The notes under the pieces are model-generated. The model had not been told where the DNA came from. It ran no database searches and was given only the letters and a program-made list of their open reading frames with translations. Shown here in pieces: positions 15,840 through 23,957 of a stretch of DNA of 64,000 nt. The first letter of the stretch is position 1, and each line of letters begins with the position of its first letter. The translations under genes were made by a program, and so were the position numbers. Source of the stretch: CAMLIZ01 sp036231905 (lineage in GTDB: Bacteria; Pseudomonadota; Gammaproteobacteria; Burkholderiales; Burkholderiaceae_C); assembly GCF_036231905.1 (NCBI RefSeq), contig NZ_JAZARE010000003.1, forward strand, positions 186,001 through 250,000, written 5' to 3'.

Positions 15840-17456
15840 CTACAGCAGGCTCTCCGGCACAAAGGGCGACAGCAGCCACTGCTTGAAGCGCAGCCAGGGT
15901 GAGCTGTCGGGCTCGGTGTCCAGCACCATCTCGGCATCTTCGCCTTCGGTGATCCACTCCAGGCCGGCACCATTGGCCTTGATGCGCACCATGTAGGCGC
16001 TTTGCAGGCGGTCGATGTCGATCACGCGGGTGAGCTCGCGCGCGAGCTGAGGGCTGCGGATCACCGCGCCGAGCTCGGTGTTGATGGTGGCCGAGCGCGG
16101 GTCCAGGTTCATCGATCCCACGAAGCAGGTCCCGCGGTCGATCACCACCAGCTTGGCATGCAGCCGCCCGAGCGACTTGCCGAACAGGAACATGCGCTTG
16201 TTGGTCTTGACCCGCGACGAACTCAGCTCGTACAGGTGAACGCCCATGCGCAGCATCTCCTCGCGGTAGCGGCTGTAGCCCAGGTGCACCACCGGCTCGT
16301 CGGTGGAGCCCAGCGAATTGGTGAGCACCGTCACATCCACCCCGCGACCGCGCAGCTCGCGCAGCAGCTCCATGCCGTGCGGCCCGGGCACGAAGTACGG
16401 CGACGACGCGAGCAGGCTCTTCTTGGCCTTGCGGATCGCCTCGAACACGTTGTAGGTAACGCTGGTTTCCAGCAGCTCGCCACCCACCTCCCCTTCGAAA
16501 GGCTTGTCGGGGTGGTCGGCGAACACATAGGCGTCACCCCAGATCAGGCCGAGCCGGCCGCCGTCCAGGTCGTCGGCGATCGGGCCATAGCCCAGGATGT
16601 CGTTGGACGGCAGCGGCTCGGGCTCCGGCGTGTGGGCCGGACCGGTGGCCCGCTCGAAGCGCGCGCGCAACTCTTCGGGGCTGAGCGGGCTGTGGGCCAC
16701 CGCATGCAGCGGGTACACCGGATCGCTGTTCCAGTAGCGGTCGAACAGGGCCTGCAACGGCGGGATCACCCAGCCCACCGTGAAGGCGTCCAGGTCGATG
16801 AAGTTGTCGTTCATGCCGCGCAGGTAGTACTCGTTGGCCACGTTGCGCCCGCCGATCACCGCCATCGCGCCATCGGCGATGAACAGCTTGTTGTGCATGC
16901 GGTGGTTCACGCGGCCGAAGTCGTTCAGCGACACCAGGAAGCGGGTGTTCTGGCCACTGTCGCGGGCGCAACAAAAGGGGTTGAAGATCCGCACCTCCAC
17001 ATTCCGGTAGGCGGCCAGCCCGAGGAACAGCTCGTCCTCGCCGCTGGTGTAGTAGTCGTCCACCAGCAGGCGCACCCGCACGCCACGCTCGGCCGCGTCG
17101 CGCAGTGCGCGCAGCAGCCAGCGCCCGGTCTCGTCGTTTTCGATGTGGTAGTACTGGACGTCCAGCGAGGCTTCGGCGCGGCGGGCCAGCTGCACCCGCG
17201 TGTCCAGCGAGAAGGAGCCCAGCGGCATCAAACGGAAGCCCGACAGCGCCGGGTCCGGCTGCGATTCCTTTGCGATGCGGCCCAGCGTGGTGCCGGTTGA
17301 CAGCTCGATCGCGGTGCTGGCGATGGCGTCGCGGTCCACCCGTGGCAGCGGTGTGGCGCAGCCGGCAAGCAGCAGCCCGGCCAGCAGGCCCAGGCATGCG
17401 ACGGCCCCACGCCCCATGGCGCGCCATGCCGCCTTCCGCCCGCCGGCCATGCTCAT
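15840..17456 (-). CDS. Phospholipase D family lipoprotein (cardiolipin synthase-like)
   Basis: The 538-residue protein has a signal peptide with lipobox (LLLAGCATP) and two HKD motifs. The first is HNKLFIADGAMAVIGGRN and the second HAKLVVIDRGTCFVGSMN, each followed by NxxxR/S-type residues. This is the layout of ClsC-like phospholipase D proteins, which can make cardiolipin from two phospholipids. The start at 17456 has GGGAG five bases upstream. The lipid anchor places it on the periplasmic side of a membrane. It converges with the TSUP gene and stands alone as a transcription unit. An unrelated phosphodiesterase activity cannot be excluded. Confidence 0.88.
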   Translation of the reverse strand: MSMAGGRKAAWRAMGRGAVACLGLLAGLLLAGCATPLPRVDRDAIASTAIELSTGTTLGRIAKESQPDPALSGFRLMPLGSFSLDTRVQLARRAEASLDVQYYHIENDETGRWLLRALRDAAERGVRVRLLVDDYYTSGEDELFLGLAAYRNVEVRIFNPFCCARDSGQNTRFLVSLNDFGRVNHRMHNKLFIADGAMAVIGGRNVANEYYLRGMNDNFIDLDAFTVGWVIPPLQALFDRYWNSDPVYPLHAVAHSPLSPEELRARFERATGPAHTPEPEPLPSNDILGYGPIADDLDGGRLGLIWGDAYVFADHPDKPFEGEVGGELLETSVTYNVFEAIRKAKKSLLASSPYFVPGPHGMELLRELRGRGVDVTVLTNSLGSTDEPVVHLGYSRYREEMLRMGVHLYELSSSRVKTNKRMFLFGKSLGRLHAKLVVIDRGTCFVGSMNLDPRSATINTELGAVIRSPQLARELTRVIDIDRLQSAYMVRIKANGAGLEWITEGEDAEMVLDTEPDSSPWLRFKQWLLSPFVPESLL

Positions 17457-17669
17457 CGTCTCTCCCATGCTGCAGGTCCTTCGAAGTGTTGCCCGCACTC
17501 AGTCGCGCCAGCGGAAGTTTTCTGACACCTGGGCACGGCCACGGCCCGGTCGCCCCAAGGATGATCCGGCGGGCGCACCCGAAAGCGGGGACAAACCCGA
17601 AGCCGCCACGCCACGCGACCGGCAGCGCTGAACGGCCGCCGCCGCGGCAGCGTGTCGTATGCTGCCACG

Positions 17670-18755
17670 GTGAACTCCCCTGCCCTGCGTGTTGGCCTGC
17701 TCGGTTTCGGCTACGCCAGCCAAACTTTCCACGCACCGCTGATCCAGGCCACACCCGGCCTGGCGCTGGTGGCCGTGAGCAGCAGCCAGCCGGACAAGGT
17801 GCAAGCTGCGCTCGGCCCCGGGGTGGTGGTGTATGCACAGGCCGAGGCCTTGATCCGGCAGGCCGAGATCGACCTGGTCGTCATCCCCACCCCCAACGAC
17901 ACCCACCACCCGCTGGCTCACGCTGCACTGCAGGCGGGCCGCCATGTGGTGGTGGACAAGCCCTTCACCCTGGACACCGCACAGGCCGAGGCCTTGGTGC
18001 AGCTGGCGCAGCAACGCGGTCGCCTGCTCAGCGTGTTCCACAACCGGCGCTGGGACGGCGATTTCCTGCGCGTGAAGCAGTTGCTCGCCGACGCCACGCG
18101 GGGCAGGGTGCACGTGGCCGCGCTGCATTTCGCCCGCTACCGCCCCGAGGTGCGCCAGCGCTGGCGCGAAGCCGATTTGCCCGGCGCCGGCATCTGGATG
18201 GACCTGGCGCCTCACCTGCTGGACCAGGCGCTGCAGCTGTTCGGTTGGCCGGTGGCCCTGCAGGCCGACATCGCAGCGCTGCGCGCCGGCGCGCGCACCG
18301 ACGACTTCTTCCACGCCAGCCTGCGTTATGCGGACGGGCTGCGTGTCAGCCTGCATGCCAGCATGCTCTGCGCCGCCCCCGGCCCGCGCTTTGTTTTGCA
18401 TGGCAGCCGGGGCAGCTACGTCAAACAGGGTGCGGATCCCCAGGAAGAGGCGCTCAAGGCGGGCCAGCGGCCCGATGCCGCGGCCCTGCAGGAGTGGGGG
18501 CACGATGCGCAGGCCGGCGAGCTGACGCTCGCCGACGGGGCTGGCGGCGGCCTGGCGACGCGCCCGGTGCCCAACGAGCGCGGCAACTACCTCGGCTACT
18601 ACCAGCAGCTGCGAGAGGCCACGCGCGGCCGGGCGCCCAACCCGGTGCCGGCCTGGCAGGCGGTGCAGGTGATGCAGTTGCTGGACCTCGGCCGGTGCAG
18701 CGCCGCCCAGCGTTGCGAACTGCCCTGCCCCACGGCATTCACCGCCGGCGCCTGA
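17670..18755 (+). CDS. Gfo/Idh/MocA family oxidoreductase
   Basis: The 361-residue protein starts with the NAD(P)-binding signature VGLLGFGYASQTFHAP. It continues with VVIPTPNDTHHPLA and the family's conserved DKPFTL lysine motif around residue 100, so the YdgJ-like branch is likely. The C-terminal half is the usual alpha/beta substrate domain with MDLAPHLLDQAL, including the conserved histidine. GTG 17670 was chosen because the fold begins directly after it; GTG 17652 is possible and neither has a clear ribosome-binding site. It is monocistronic, converging with a small gene at 18762. The substrate is probably a sugar or polyol derivative but is not determined. Confidence 0.88.
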   Translation: MNSPALRVGLLGFGYASQTFHAPLIQATPGLALVAVSSSQPDKVQAALGPGVVVYAQAEALIRQAEIDLVVIPTPNDTHHPLAHAALQAGRHVVVDKPFTLDTAQAEALVQLAQQRGRLLSVFHNRRWDGDFLRVKQLLADATRGRVHVAALHFARYRPEVRQRWREADLPGAGIWMDLAPHLLDQALQLFGWPVALQADIAALRAGARTDDFFHASLRYADGLRVSLHASMLCAAPGPRFVLHGSRGSYVKQGADPQEEALKAGQRPDAAALQEWGHDAQAGELTLADGAGGGLATRPVPNERGNYLGYYQQLREATRGRAPNPVPAWQAVQVMQLLDLGRCSAAQRCELPCPTAFTAGA

Positions 18756-18761
18756 GCCGCA

Positions 18762-19034
18762 CTACGCCTTCAGCGCCTGCTGCAGCAGTTCTGCCACCAG
18801 CCCGTTGAGGCCTTGCGGATGCGTGGCGGCGCGCTCGCGCAGCGTGGTGGCCAGGGCCGACGGCAGCTTGCAGGCAAAAGGCACCAGGCCGGCCGCCGCA
18901 TCCAGCCGGCGCTGCTCGCGCTTGTCCGGGGCGGCTGCCGCCGCACCAAACCGCTCGGGCGCCGCCGCGCCCTTCATGCGGCCCTCGATCTTCGAGCTCA
19001 GCTGGCGTGCCAGATCGGTCTTCTTCATCGTCAT
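18762..19034 (-). CDS. Small hypothetical protein with a ribbon-helix-helix-like C-terminus
   Basis: This 90-residue protein begins MTMKKTDLARQLSSKIEGR and has a basic, Ala-rich middle. It ends in a LPSALATTLRERAAT strand-helix followed by GLNGLVAELLQQAL, which resembles the arrangement of small ribbon-helix-helix DNA-binding proteins. A good AGGGAA ribosome-binding site precedes the ATG at 19034. It lies 7 bases from the end of the converging oxidoreductase gene and just downstream of yceI in the same direction. The DNA-binding idea is weak inference; otherwise it is a hypothetical protein. Confidence 0.6.
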   Translation of the reverse strand: MTMKKTDLARQLSSKIEGRMKGAAAPERFGAAAAAPDKREQRRLDAAAGLVPFACKLPSALATTLRERAATHPQGLNGLVAELLQQALKA

Positions 19035-19088
19035 CGCGGGTTCCCTGTTGGCATCCGGGCCGCGATTGTGCCCGCTGCCCCGGCGCCG

Positions 19089-19688
19089 CTAGCGCGACGC
19101 GGGCGAGGCGGCCGCCTCGGCCACCGCTTCCACCTGGATGCGCAAGCCGACCGCCATGTTGAAGCCGTATTCCTTGCCCGCCGCCAGGCCGAACTCGTCG
19201 CGCTGGAAGCTGCCTTCGGCGTCGGCACCACAGAGCTCGCGCTTGAACAGCGGATGCGGGATGCACTTGAACGAGTTGATCTTCAGCGTCATCGGCCTCG
19301 TGACACCATGCAGGGTGAGCTCGCCCACCGCCTGGGTGGGCGCACCGTTGGCAAAGCCTTGCAGCGCGCCCTTGAAGCGCGCCTTGGGGTGCTTCTTCAC
19401 GTCGAAGAAGTCCTTGCCCCGTGCCCAGGCGCTGAGCGCGTCCTGCCCGAAGTCGATGCTGGCCAGGTCGACGGACACATCGACCTGGCCGGTGCCGGCC
19501 TCCTTGTCGAGCGTCACGCTGCCGGCGCTCTTGTTCAGCTTGCCGCGCCACACGGAGATGCCCATGTGGTCGGCCTCGAAGCTGGGGAAGGTATGGGCCG
19601 GGTCGATCTTGTACGTGACGGGGGCGGCCCACGCGGGGCTGGCCAGCGGCAGGCCCAGGGCGAGGAGCAGGTGGCAAAGGTGTTTCAT
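19089..19688 (-). CDS. YceI family periplasmic lipid-binding-like protein
   Basis: The 199-residue precursor has a Sec signal peptide ending at SPAWA-A. A YceI lipocalin-like barrel follows: YKIDPAHTFPSFEADHMG, VDVSVDLASIDFG, KHPKARFKG and the closing ELTLHGVTRPMTLKI, with FGLAAGKEYGFNMAV at the end. YceI-type barrels bind isoprenoid or amphiphilic ligands in the periplasm. The start at 19688 directly precedes the hydrophobic signal and is preferred over the longer frame from 19817. It has a promoter region shared with the divergent substrate-binding protein gene at 19872. Confidence 0.92.
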   Translation of the reverse strand: MKHLCHLLLALGLPLASPAWAAPVTYKIDPAHTFPSFEADHMGISVWRGKLNKSAGSVTLDKEAGTGQVDVSVDLASIDFGQDALSAWARGKDFFDVKKHPKARFKGALQGFANGAPTQAVGELTLHGVTRPMTLKINSFKCIPHPLFKRELCGADAEGSFQRDEFGLAAGKEYGFNMAVGLRIQVEAVAEAAASPASR

Positions 19689-19871
19689 GTCGGTGTGCGA
19701 GGGTGAGTGGTTGGTCGTGGCTACATGAACACGACGAACGGGCGCCCGGTGAATCGACAGCGCCGGCTCCGATTGTGTAACCGCGCCGGAACCCAAGCAT
19801 TTGGCTCTGCCGGCCATTCACGCGCGGCCGCCAAGGCCCTTCAATGCAGCCCTTGCTTGAAGAGGGATGTG

Positions 19872-20939
19872 ATGAACCGAAGTGCCTGGGCCCTGGCGCC
19901 CCTGCTGGTGTGCAGCTTCGCCGCTGCTGCAATGGAGCCGCTGCCCGCCGGCCAGATGGACGAGCCGCAACCCTTCCGCGTGGAAGTGCTGCAGGTCACT
20001 GACATCGAGCCCTACCAGAAGTCGCTGGAGGGCTTCCTGCAGGGCCTCCAGGCCCATGGCATCGAACAGGGCCGCAACCTGGTGGTGCGCCGCACCAAGG
20101 TGGACTTCGATGTTGAACGTGGCGGCTTCTGGGACCGCGTGGGCGTGCTGTTCCGCATCCGCGACGAAGCGCGGCGCATCGCCCACGCCAAGCCGGACCT
20201 GGTGTTGACCATCGGCACGCCGGCCACCAAATATGCCCGCGGCATCCTGGACGAGGCGCACATCCCGGTGGTGTTCACCGCGGTGGCCAATCCGCAGGAC
20301 GCCGGCTGCACCTCGCTCACCGACGCCGGCCCCGGGGCCACCGGCGCCACGCTGTACACCGACATGACGCAGTCGCTGAAGATCGTGAAGGAGATCTTCC
20401 CCAGCGTGCACCGCATCGGCATGGTGCACACCGACGACGAGAACGGCGTGGCCCATGTGGAGGCCGCCAAGGCCACCGCCAAGGACGTGGGCATCAGCAT
20501 CGCGTCGCGCCAGGTGAGCAAGAACGACGGCATCGTGCCCTCGCTGAAGCAGCTGTTCGAGCAGGGCAACGGCGCGCAGATGTTCGCCGTGCCGCTGGAC
20601 ACCTACTACGGCCTGCGCAACTACGAACCGGCGCGCGACCTGGGCGACTTCGGCACCGAGTACAAGGTGCCGGTGGTCGCCTTTGCGCTGGTGCGCGTGC
20701 CGGGCGCCATGCTCTACGTGGGCGCCGATTTTGCGGCCGTGGGGCAGCTGTCGGGGCAGCAGGCGGCCAAGATCCTCAAACGCCGCATGAAGCCCGACGT
20801 GCTGCCCATCCTGCGCCAGGACAAGCCCACCGTGCTGATCGACCCGGAGCGCGCCCAGGCGCTGCATGTGTCGCTGCCGGCCTCCCTGGTGGAGCGCCGC
20901 ACGCCCGGCGCGGACGGCTTCTGGCAGATCGGGTTGTAG
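19872..20939 (+). CDS. Solitary ABC-type substrate-binding protein (ABC_sub_bind/TrpX-like)
   Basis: The 355-residue protein starts with a short signal peptide (LAPLLVCSFAAAA). It follows the PF04392-type binding-protein fold: FRVEVLQVTDIEPYQKSLEGF, then PDLVLTIGTPATKYA, HIPVVFTAVANPQDAG, IGMVHTDDENGVAH and the closing DKPTVLIDP. Members bind aromatic amino acids or related ligands for an ABC importer. Here no permease or ATPase gene is adjacent, so it may serve a distant transporter or act as a sensor. GAGGG upstream of ATG 19872 supports the start. Confidence 0.82.
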   Translation: MNRSAWALAPLLVCSFAAAAMEPLPAGQMDEPQPFRVEVLQVTDIEPYQKSLEGFLQGLQAHGIEQGRNLVVRRTKVDFDVERGGFWDRVGVLFRIRDEARRIAHAKPDLVLTIGTPATKYARGILDEAHIPVVFTAVANPQDAGCTSLTDAGPGATGATLYTDMTQSLKIVKEIFPSVHRIGMVHTDDENGVAHVEAAKATAKDVGISIASRQVSKNDGIVPSLKQLFEQGNGAQMFAVPLDTYYGLRNYEPARDLGDFGTEYKVPVVAFALVRVPGAMLYVGADFAAVGQLSGQQAAKILKRRMKPDVLPILRQDKPTVLIDPERAQALHVSLPASLVERRTPGADGFWQIGL

Positions 20940-20961
20940 CCGCGCGCCTGCAAGGCCGGCT

Positions 20962-21900
20962 TCAGCGCAGGCGCAGCCGCAAGCCGTCCAGGTAGGTGCG
21001 GCTGCAGGGCACCTCGGCGCCGTCCTTCATGCGCAGGCGGGCATCCCCCGCCTCGGTGGGCTCGATCACTTCCACCATCGCCAGGTTGACCAGGTAGCTG
21101 CGGTGCACCCGGGCAAAGCGGGCGGCGTCCAGGCGCCGCTCCATCGCCGCCAGCGTGGAGCGCAGCGGGTAGTCGTGCTGGCGCCGGTGCAGGTTGACAT
21201 AGTTGCCGCAGGCCTGCAGCCATTCGATCTCGTCGGTGGGCAGCAGGAACTCCTTGCCGAGTTTCTTGACGAGAAAGCGCTCTGGCGGTGCCGCCTGCGG
21301 CGGCTCGGCCGGCTCTGCATCGGCCGGCAGCCCCTCGCCTGGCTGTGCATCGGCCGGCCGGGCTTCGGCGGCCGGCGGGTCGTCGTCCGGTGGCTGCAAC
21401 AGCGAGGCCTCGCCCTGCAGCCGCCACAGCAGCAGCCGGTAGCTCAAGGCCAGGAGCACGAACAGCGTGTAGCTGCGCACGTCCTTCAGCGCCTCGTAGG
21501 CCAGCTCGGTGGGCCAGTGGCCGAAGTCATAGCGCGCGCCGTGCGCGGCGTACACGGCATGGCGCACCGCCACCATCGCCACCACGTGCACGACACTGAC
21601 CAGCAGGCTGGCGGCCAGGTGCACCGGCAGATGGGCGCGCAGCACGCCCCAGTGCAGCGGCCAGCGCTCCAGCACCGCCAGGATCACCGGCACCAGGGCC
21701 AGCCAGACGAAATTGCTGCTGGCCTCCCAGGTGAGCGGTTCCCACAGGGCGAACGGCAGGTGCATGCGCCGCACATCGATCCACACCGTGATCGTGTTGG
21801 CGACGGTCTGCACGCTGAACAGCAGGCACCAGAAGCCCACCTCGAACACCCGCCTTCGGGCGAGAAAGCGCTGCAGCAGGTCGGGGTCCGGCGTGCTCAT
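20962..21900 (-). CDS. Membrane-anchored LytTR transcriptional regulator
   Basis: The 312-residue protein has about four N-terminal membrane helices (roughly 15-160) and an acidic Pro/Ala linker (about 170-205). A C-terminal LytTR DNA-binding domain follows, with FLLPTDEIEWLQACGNYVNL, the RVHRSYLVNLAMV core and SRTYLDGLRLRL. Typical LytTR regulators are response regulators with a receiver domain. Here the sensor is the membrane part itself, so it should read a membrane or periplasmic signal and bind DNA from the inner membrane. It is divergent from an acyltransferase gene across a gap of about 136 bases, its most likely target. Confidence 0.85.
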   Translation of the reverse strand: MSTPDPDLLQRFLARRRVFEVGFWCLLFSVQTVANTITVWIDVRRMHLPFALWEPLTWEASSNFVWLALVPVILAVLERWPLHWGVLRAHLPVHLAASLLVSVVHVVAMVAVRHAVYAAHGARYDFGHWPTELAYEALKDVRSYTLFVLLALSYRLLLWRLQGEASLLQPPDDDPPAAEARPADAQPGEGLPADAEPAEPPQAAPPERFLVKKLGKEFLLPTDEIEWLQACGNYVNLHRRQHDYPLRSTLAAMERRLDAARFARVHRSYLVNLAMVEVIEPTEAGDARLRMKDGAEVPCSRTYLDGLRLRLR

Positions 21901-22036
21901 CGGGCCGCAGTGTAGGTGCGGCCGGCGCCTGGTGCGCGCGGCTGGTCACAGGGACGGGGCGGCTCGTCACATCACCCGCCGGAAGACGCCGCGGGCGGTC
22001 ACGCTGGCGCCTTCCGTACCGGCCCTGGACGCTGCA

Positions 22037-23266
22037 ATGACCCTGGATCACCCTCCCCCCGCCCATCCCCACCCCGGCCGGCTCACCGAGCTCGACTGGC
22101 TGCGCATCGCCGCCTTCGGGCTGCTGATCCTCTACCACGTCGGCATGTTCTACGTGAGCTGGGACTGGCATGTGAAGTCGCCCCGCCTGGTGCCCGAATT
22201 GGAAGCCTTGATGCGGCTGAGCAGCCCCTGGCGCATGTCGCTGCTGTTCGTGGTGTCGGGCGCGGCCACCGCGCTGATGGCCGGCGCAGGGCGCCCGCTG
22301 GCCGGCCCGCGCACGCTGCGCCTGCTGCCGCCGCTGCTGTTCGGCATGGCGGTGGTGGTGCCGCCGCAGGCCTACCTGGAGGTCGTGGAGAAAGTGGCCT
22401 ACGCCGGCAGCTACGCCGACTTCATGCGCCTGTATGTGCAGGGCTATCACGGCTTCTGCCGCGGCAGCGACTGCCTCGTCCTGCCGACCTGGAACCACCT
22501 GTGGTTCGTGGCCTACCTCTGGGTGTACACGATGGTGCTGGCGCTGGTGCTGCGAACGGCCGGCACCGCATGGCGCGATGCCGGCGGGTGGGGCTGGCTG
22601 TCGCACGGCGGCCGGCTGCTGTGGGCACCCTGGCTGCTGTTTGCGCTGGCGCGCATCCTGCTGGTGGCACGCTTTCCCACCACCCACGACCTGCTGCACG
22701 ACGCCTACAACCATGTGCTGTACGGCGCGATGTTCCTGCTCGGCTTCGTGCTCTTCGGCCGTGCGGACGACGCCCACGGCGCCTGGGCGGCGGCGGTGCG
22801 GCTGCGCTGGTGGGCACTGGCGGTGGCGCTGGCCGCCATGGTGGTGTCCGACCGCTGGAGCGCCGCCTATGCCGGCCCGGTGGACCCGTCCGACACGGTG
22901 CTGATGGCCCTGCGCGCGCTCAATGCGGTGAAACAGTGGGCGCCCATCGTGGCACTGCTCGGGTTTGCCCGGCGCCACCTCGCCGGCCGCGACGGTGCCA
23001 CGCGGCGCTGGCTGACCGAAGGCATCTTTCCCTTCTACATCCTGCACCAGACGGTGATCGTGGTCGCGGCGCACCTGCTCGCCCGTGCGGCGCTGCCGCT
23101 GGCGCTGGAAGCCCTGCTGCTGGTGGCCATCACGGCGGCCGCCTGCGTACTGGGCTTCGAAGCAGTGCGCCGCGTCCCGTGGCTGCGGCCGCTGTTCGGC
23201 CTGGCGCCAAGGGCCGGCCGGCAGCCCGGCAAGCGCGCGGACGGCCAGCCCGTTGGCGTACGCTAG
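22037..23266 (+). CDS. Acyltransferase family 3 membrane protein (OpgC-like)
   Basis: The 409-residue protein begins with RLTELDWLRIAAFGLLILYHVGMF, the Asp/His start of the acyltransferase-3 family with the conserved H in helix 1. It has about ten membrane helices, including SPWRMSLLFVVSGAA and the C-terminal FPFYILHQTVIV. Such proteins acylate or succinylate periplasmic glucans, lipids or other glycans; OpgC is one example. The ATG at 22037 precedes the first helix by a short tail. It is divergent from the membrane LytTR regulator, a pairing that suggests controlled surface modification. The acceptor is unknown. Confidence 0.85.
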   Translation: MTLDHPPPAHPHPGRLTELDWLRIAAFGLLILYHVGMFYVSWDWHVKSPRLVPELEALMRLSSPWRMSLLFVVSGAATALMAGAGRPLAGPRTLRLLPPLLFGMAVVVPPQAYLEVVEKVAYAGSYADFMRLYVQGYHGFCRGSDCLVLPTWNHLWFVAYLWVYTMVLALVLRTAGTAWRDAGGWGWLSHGGRLLWAPWLLFALARILLVARFPTTHDLLHDAYNHVLYGAMFLLGFVLFGRADDAHGAWAAAVRLRWWALAVALAAMVVSDRWSAAYAGPVDPSDTVLMALRALNAVKQWAPIVALLGFARRHLAGRDGATRRWLTEGIFPFYILHQTVIVVAAHLLARAALPLALEALLLVAITAAACVLGFEAVRRVPWLRPLFGLAPRAGRQPGKRADGQPVGVR

Positions 23267-23311
23267 CGGCTCTTTCCGGCCAGCAGCGGCCGCCCCCGGA
23301 CAGGACCTGCC

Positions 23312-23932
23312 GTGACCCTCACCGATTACCAGCCGCCCCTGGTCGCCATCCTGCGCGGCCTCACGCCCGCCGAGGTGCCCGCCGTCGCCCGCCTGCTGTT
23401 CGACGCCGGCTGGCGCCTGATCGAAGTGCCGCTGAACCGGCCGCAGGCCTTGCAGTGCATCGCGCAGCTGGTGGCGATGGCGCCCGCCGACGCGCTGGTG
23501 GGCGGCGGCACGATGCTGAGCGCACAGGACGTGGACGACGTGCACGCAGCCGGCGGCCGGCTGATGGTGGCGCCCAACTGCGACCCGGCGGTGATCGAGC
23601 GCGGCGTGCAGCGCGGCATGCAGTGCCTGCCGGGTGTGGCAACCCCCACCGAGGCCCTGCTCGCGCTGCGCAGCGGCGCGCATGCGCTGAAGCTCTTCCC
23701 GGCGGACATGGTGCAGCCGGCCGGCATGAAAGCCATGGCGTCCATCCTGCCGCCGGGCACCGGCCTGTGGCCGGTGGGCGGCATCACGCCGCAGAACATG
23801 GGGGCCTGGCGCGCCGCCGGCGCGGCGGGTTTTGGCATCGGCGGCAGCCTCTACCAGCCCGGCAAGGGGTTGGCCGAGCTGGAACGCTCAGCCCGCGCCT
23901 TCATGGCGGCCTGGCAGGCGGGCCCCGCATGA
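23312..23932 (+). CDS. dgoA: 2-dehydro-3-deoxy-6-phosphogalactonate aldolase
   Basis: The 206-residue product is a class I KDPG/KDPGal aldolase. It has LVAILRGLTPAEV with the catalytic Glu region IEVPLNRPQ, then VGGGTMLS, the APNCDP loop and the Schiff-base lysine in ALKLFPAD. The closing motif GITPQNM is also typical. The EVPLNxPQ form and 206-residue size fit DgoA, which cleaves 2-keto-3-deoxy-6-phosphogalactonate to pyruvate and glyceraldehyde 3-phosphate, better than Eda. GTG at 23312 is preceded by AGGA. No other galactonate genes are adjacent, so the pathway partners must be elsewhere. Confidence 0.88.
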   Translation: MTLTDYQPPLVAILRGLTPAEVPAVARLLFDAGWRLIEVPLNRPQALQCIAQLVAMAPADALVGGGTMLSAQDVDDVHAAGGRLMVAPNCDPAVIERGVQRGMQCLPGVATPTEALLALRSGAHALKLFPADMVQPAGMKAMASILPPGTGLWPVGGITPQNMGAWRAAGAAGFGIGGSLYQPGKGLAELERSARAFMAAWQAGPA

Positions 23933-23957
23933 GGCGCCGCACTGCGCCGCTGGACAA

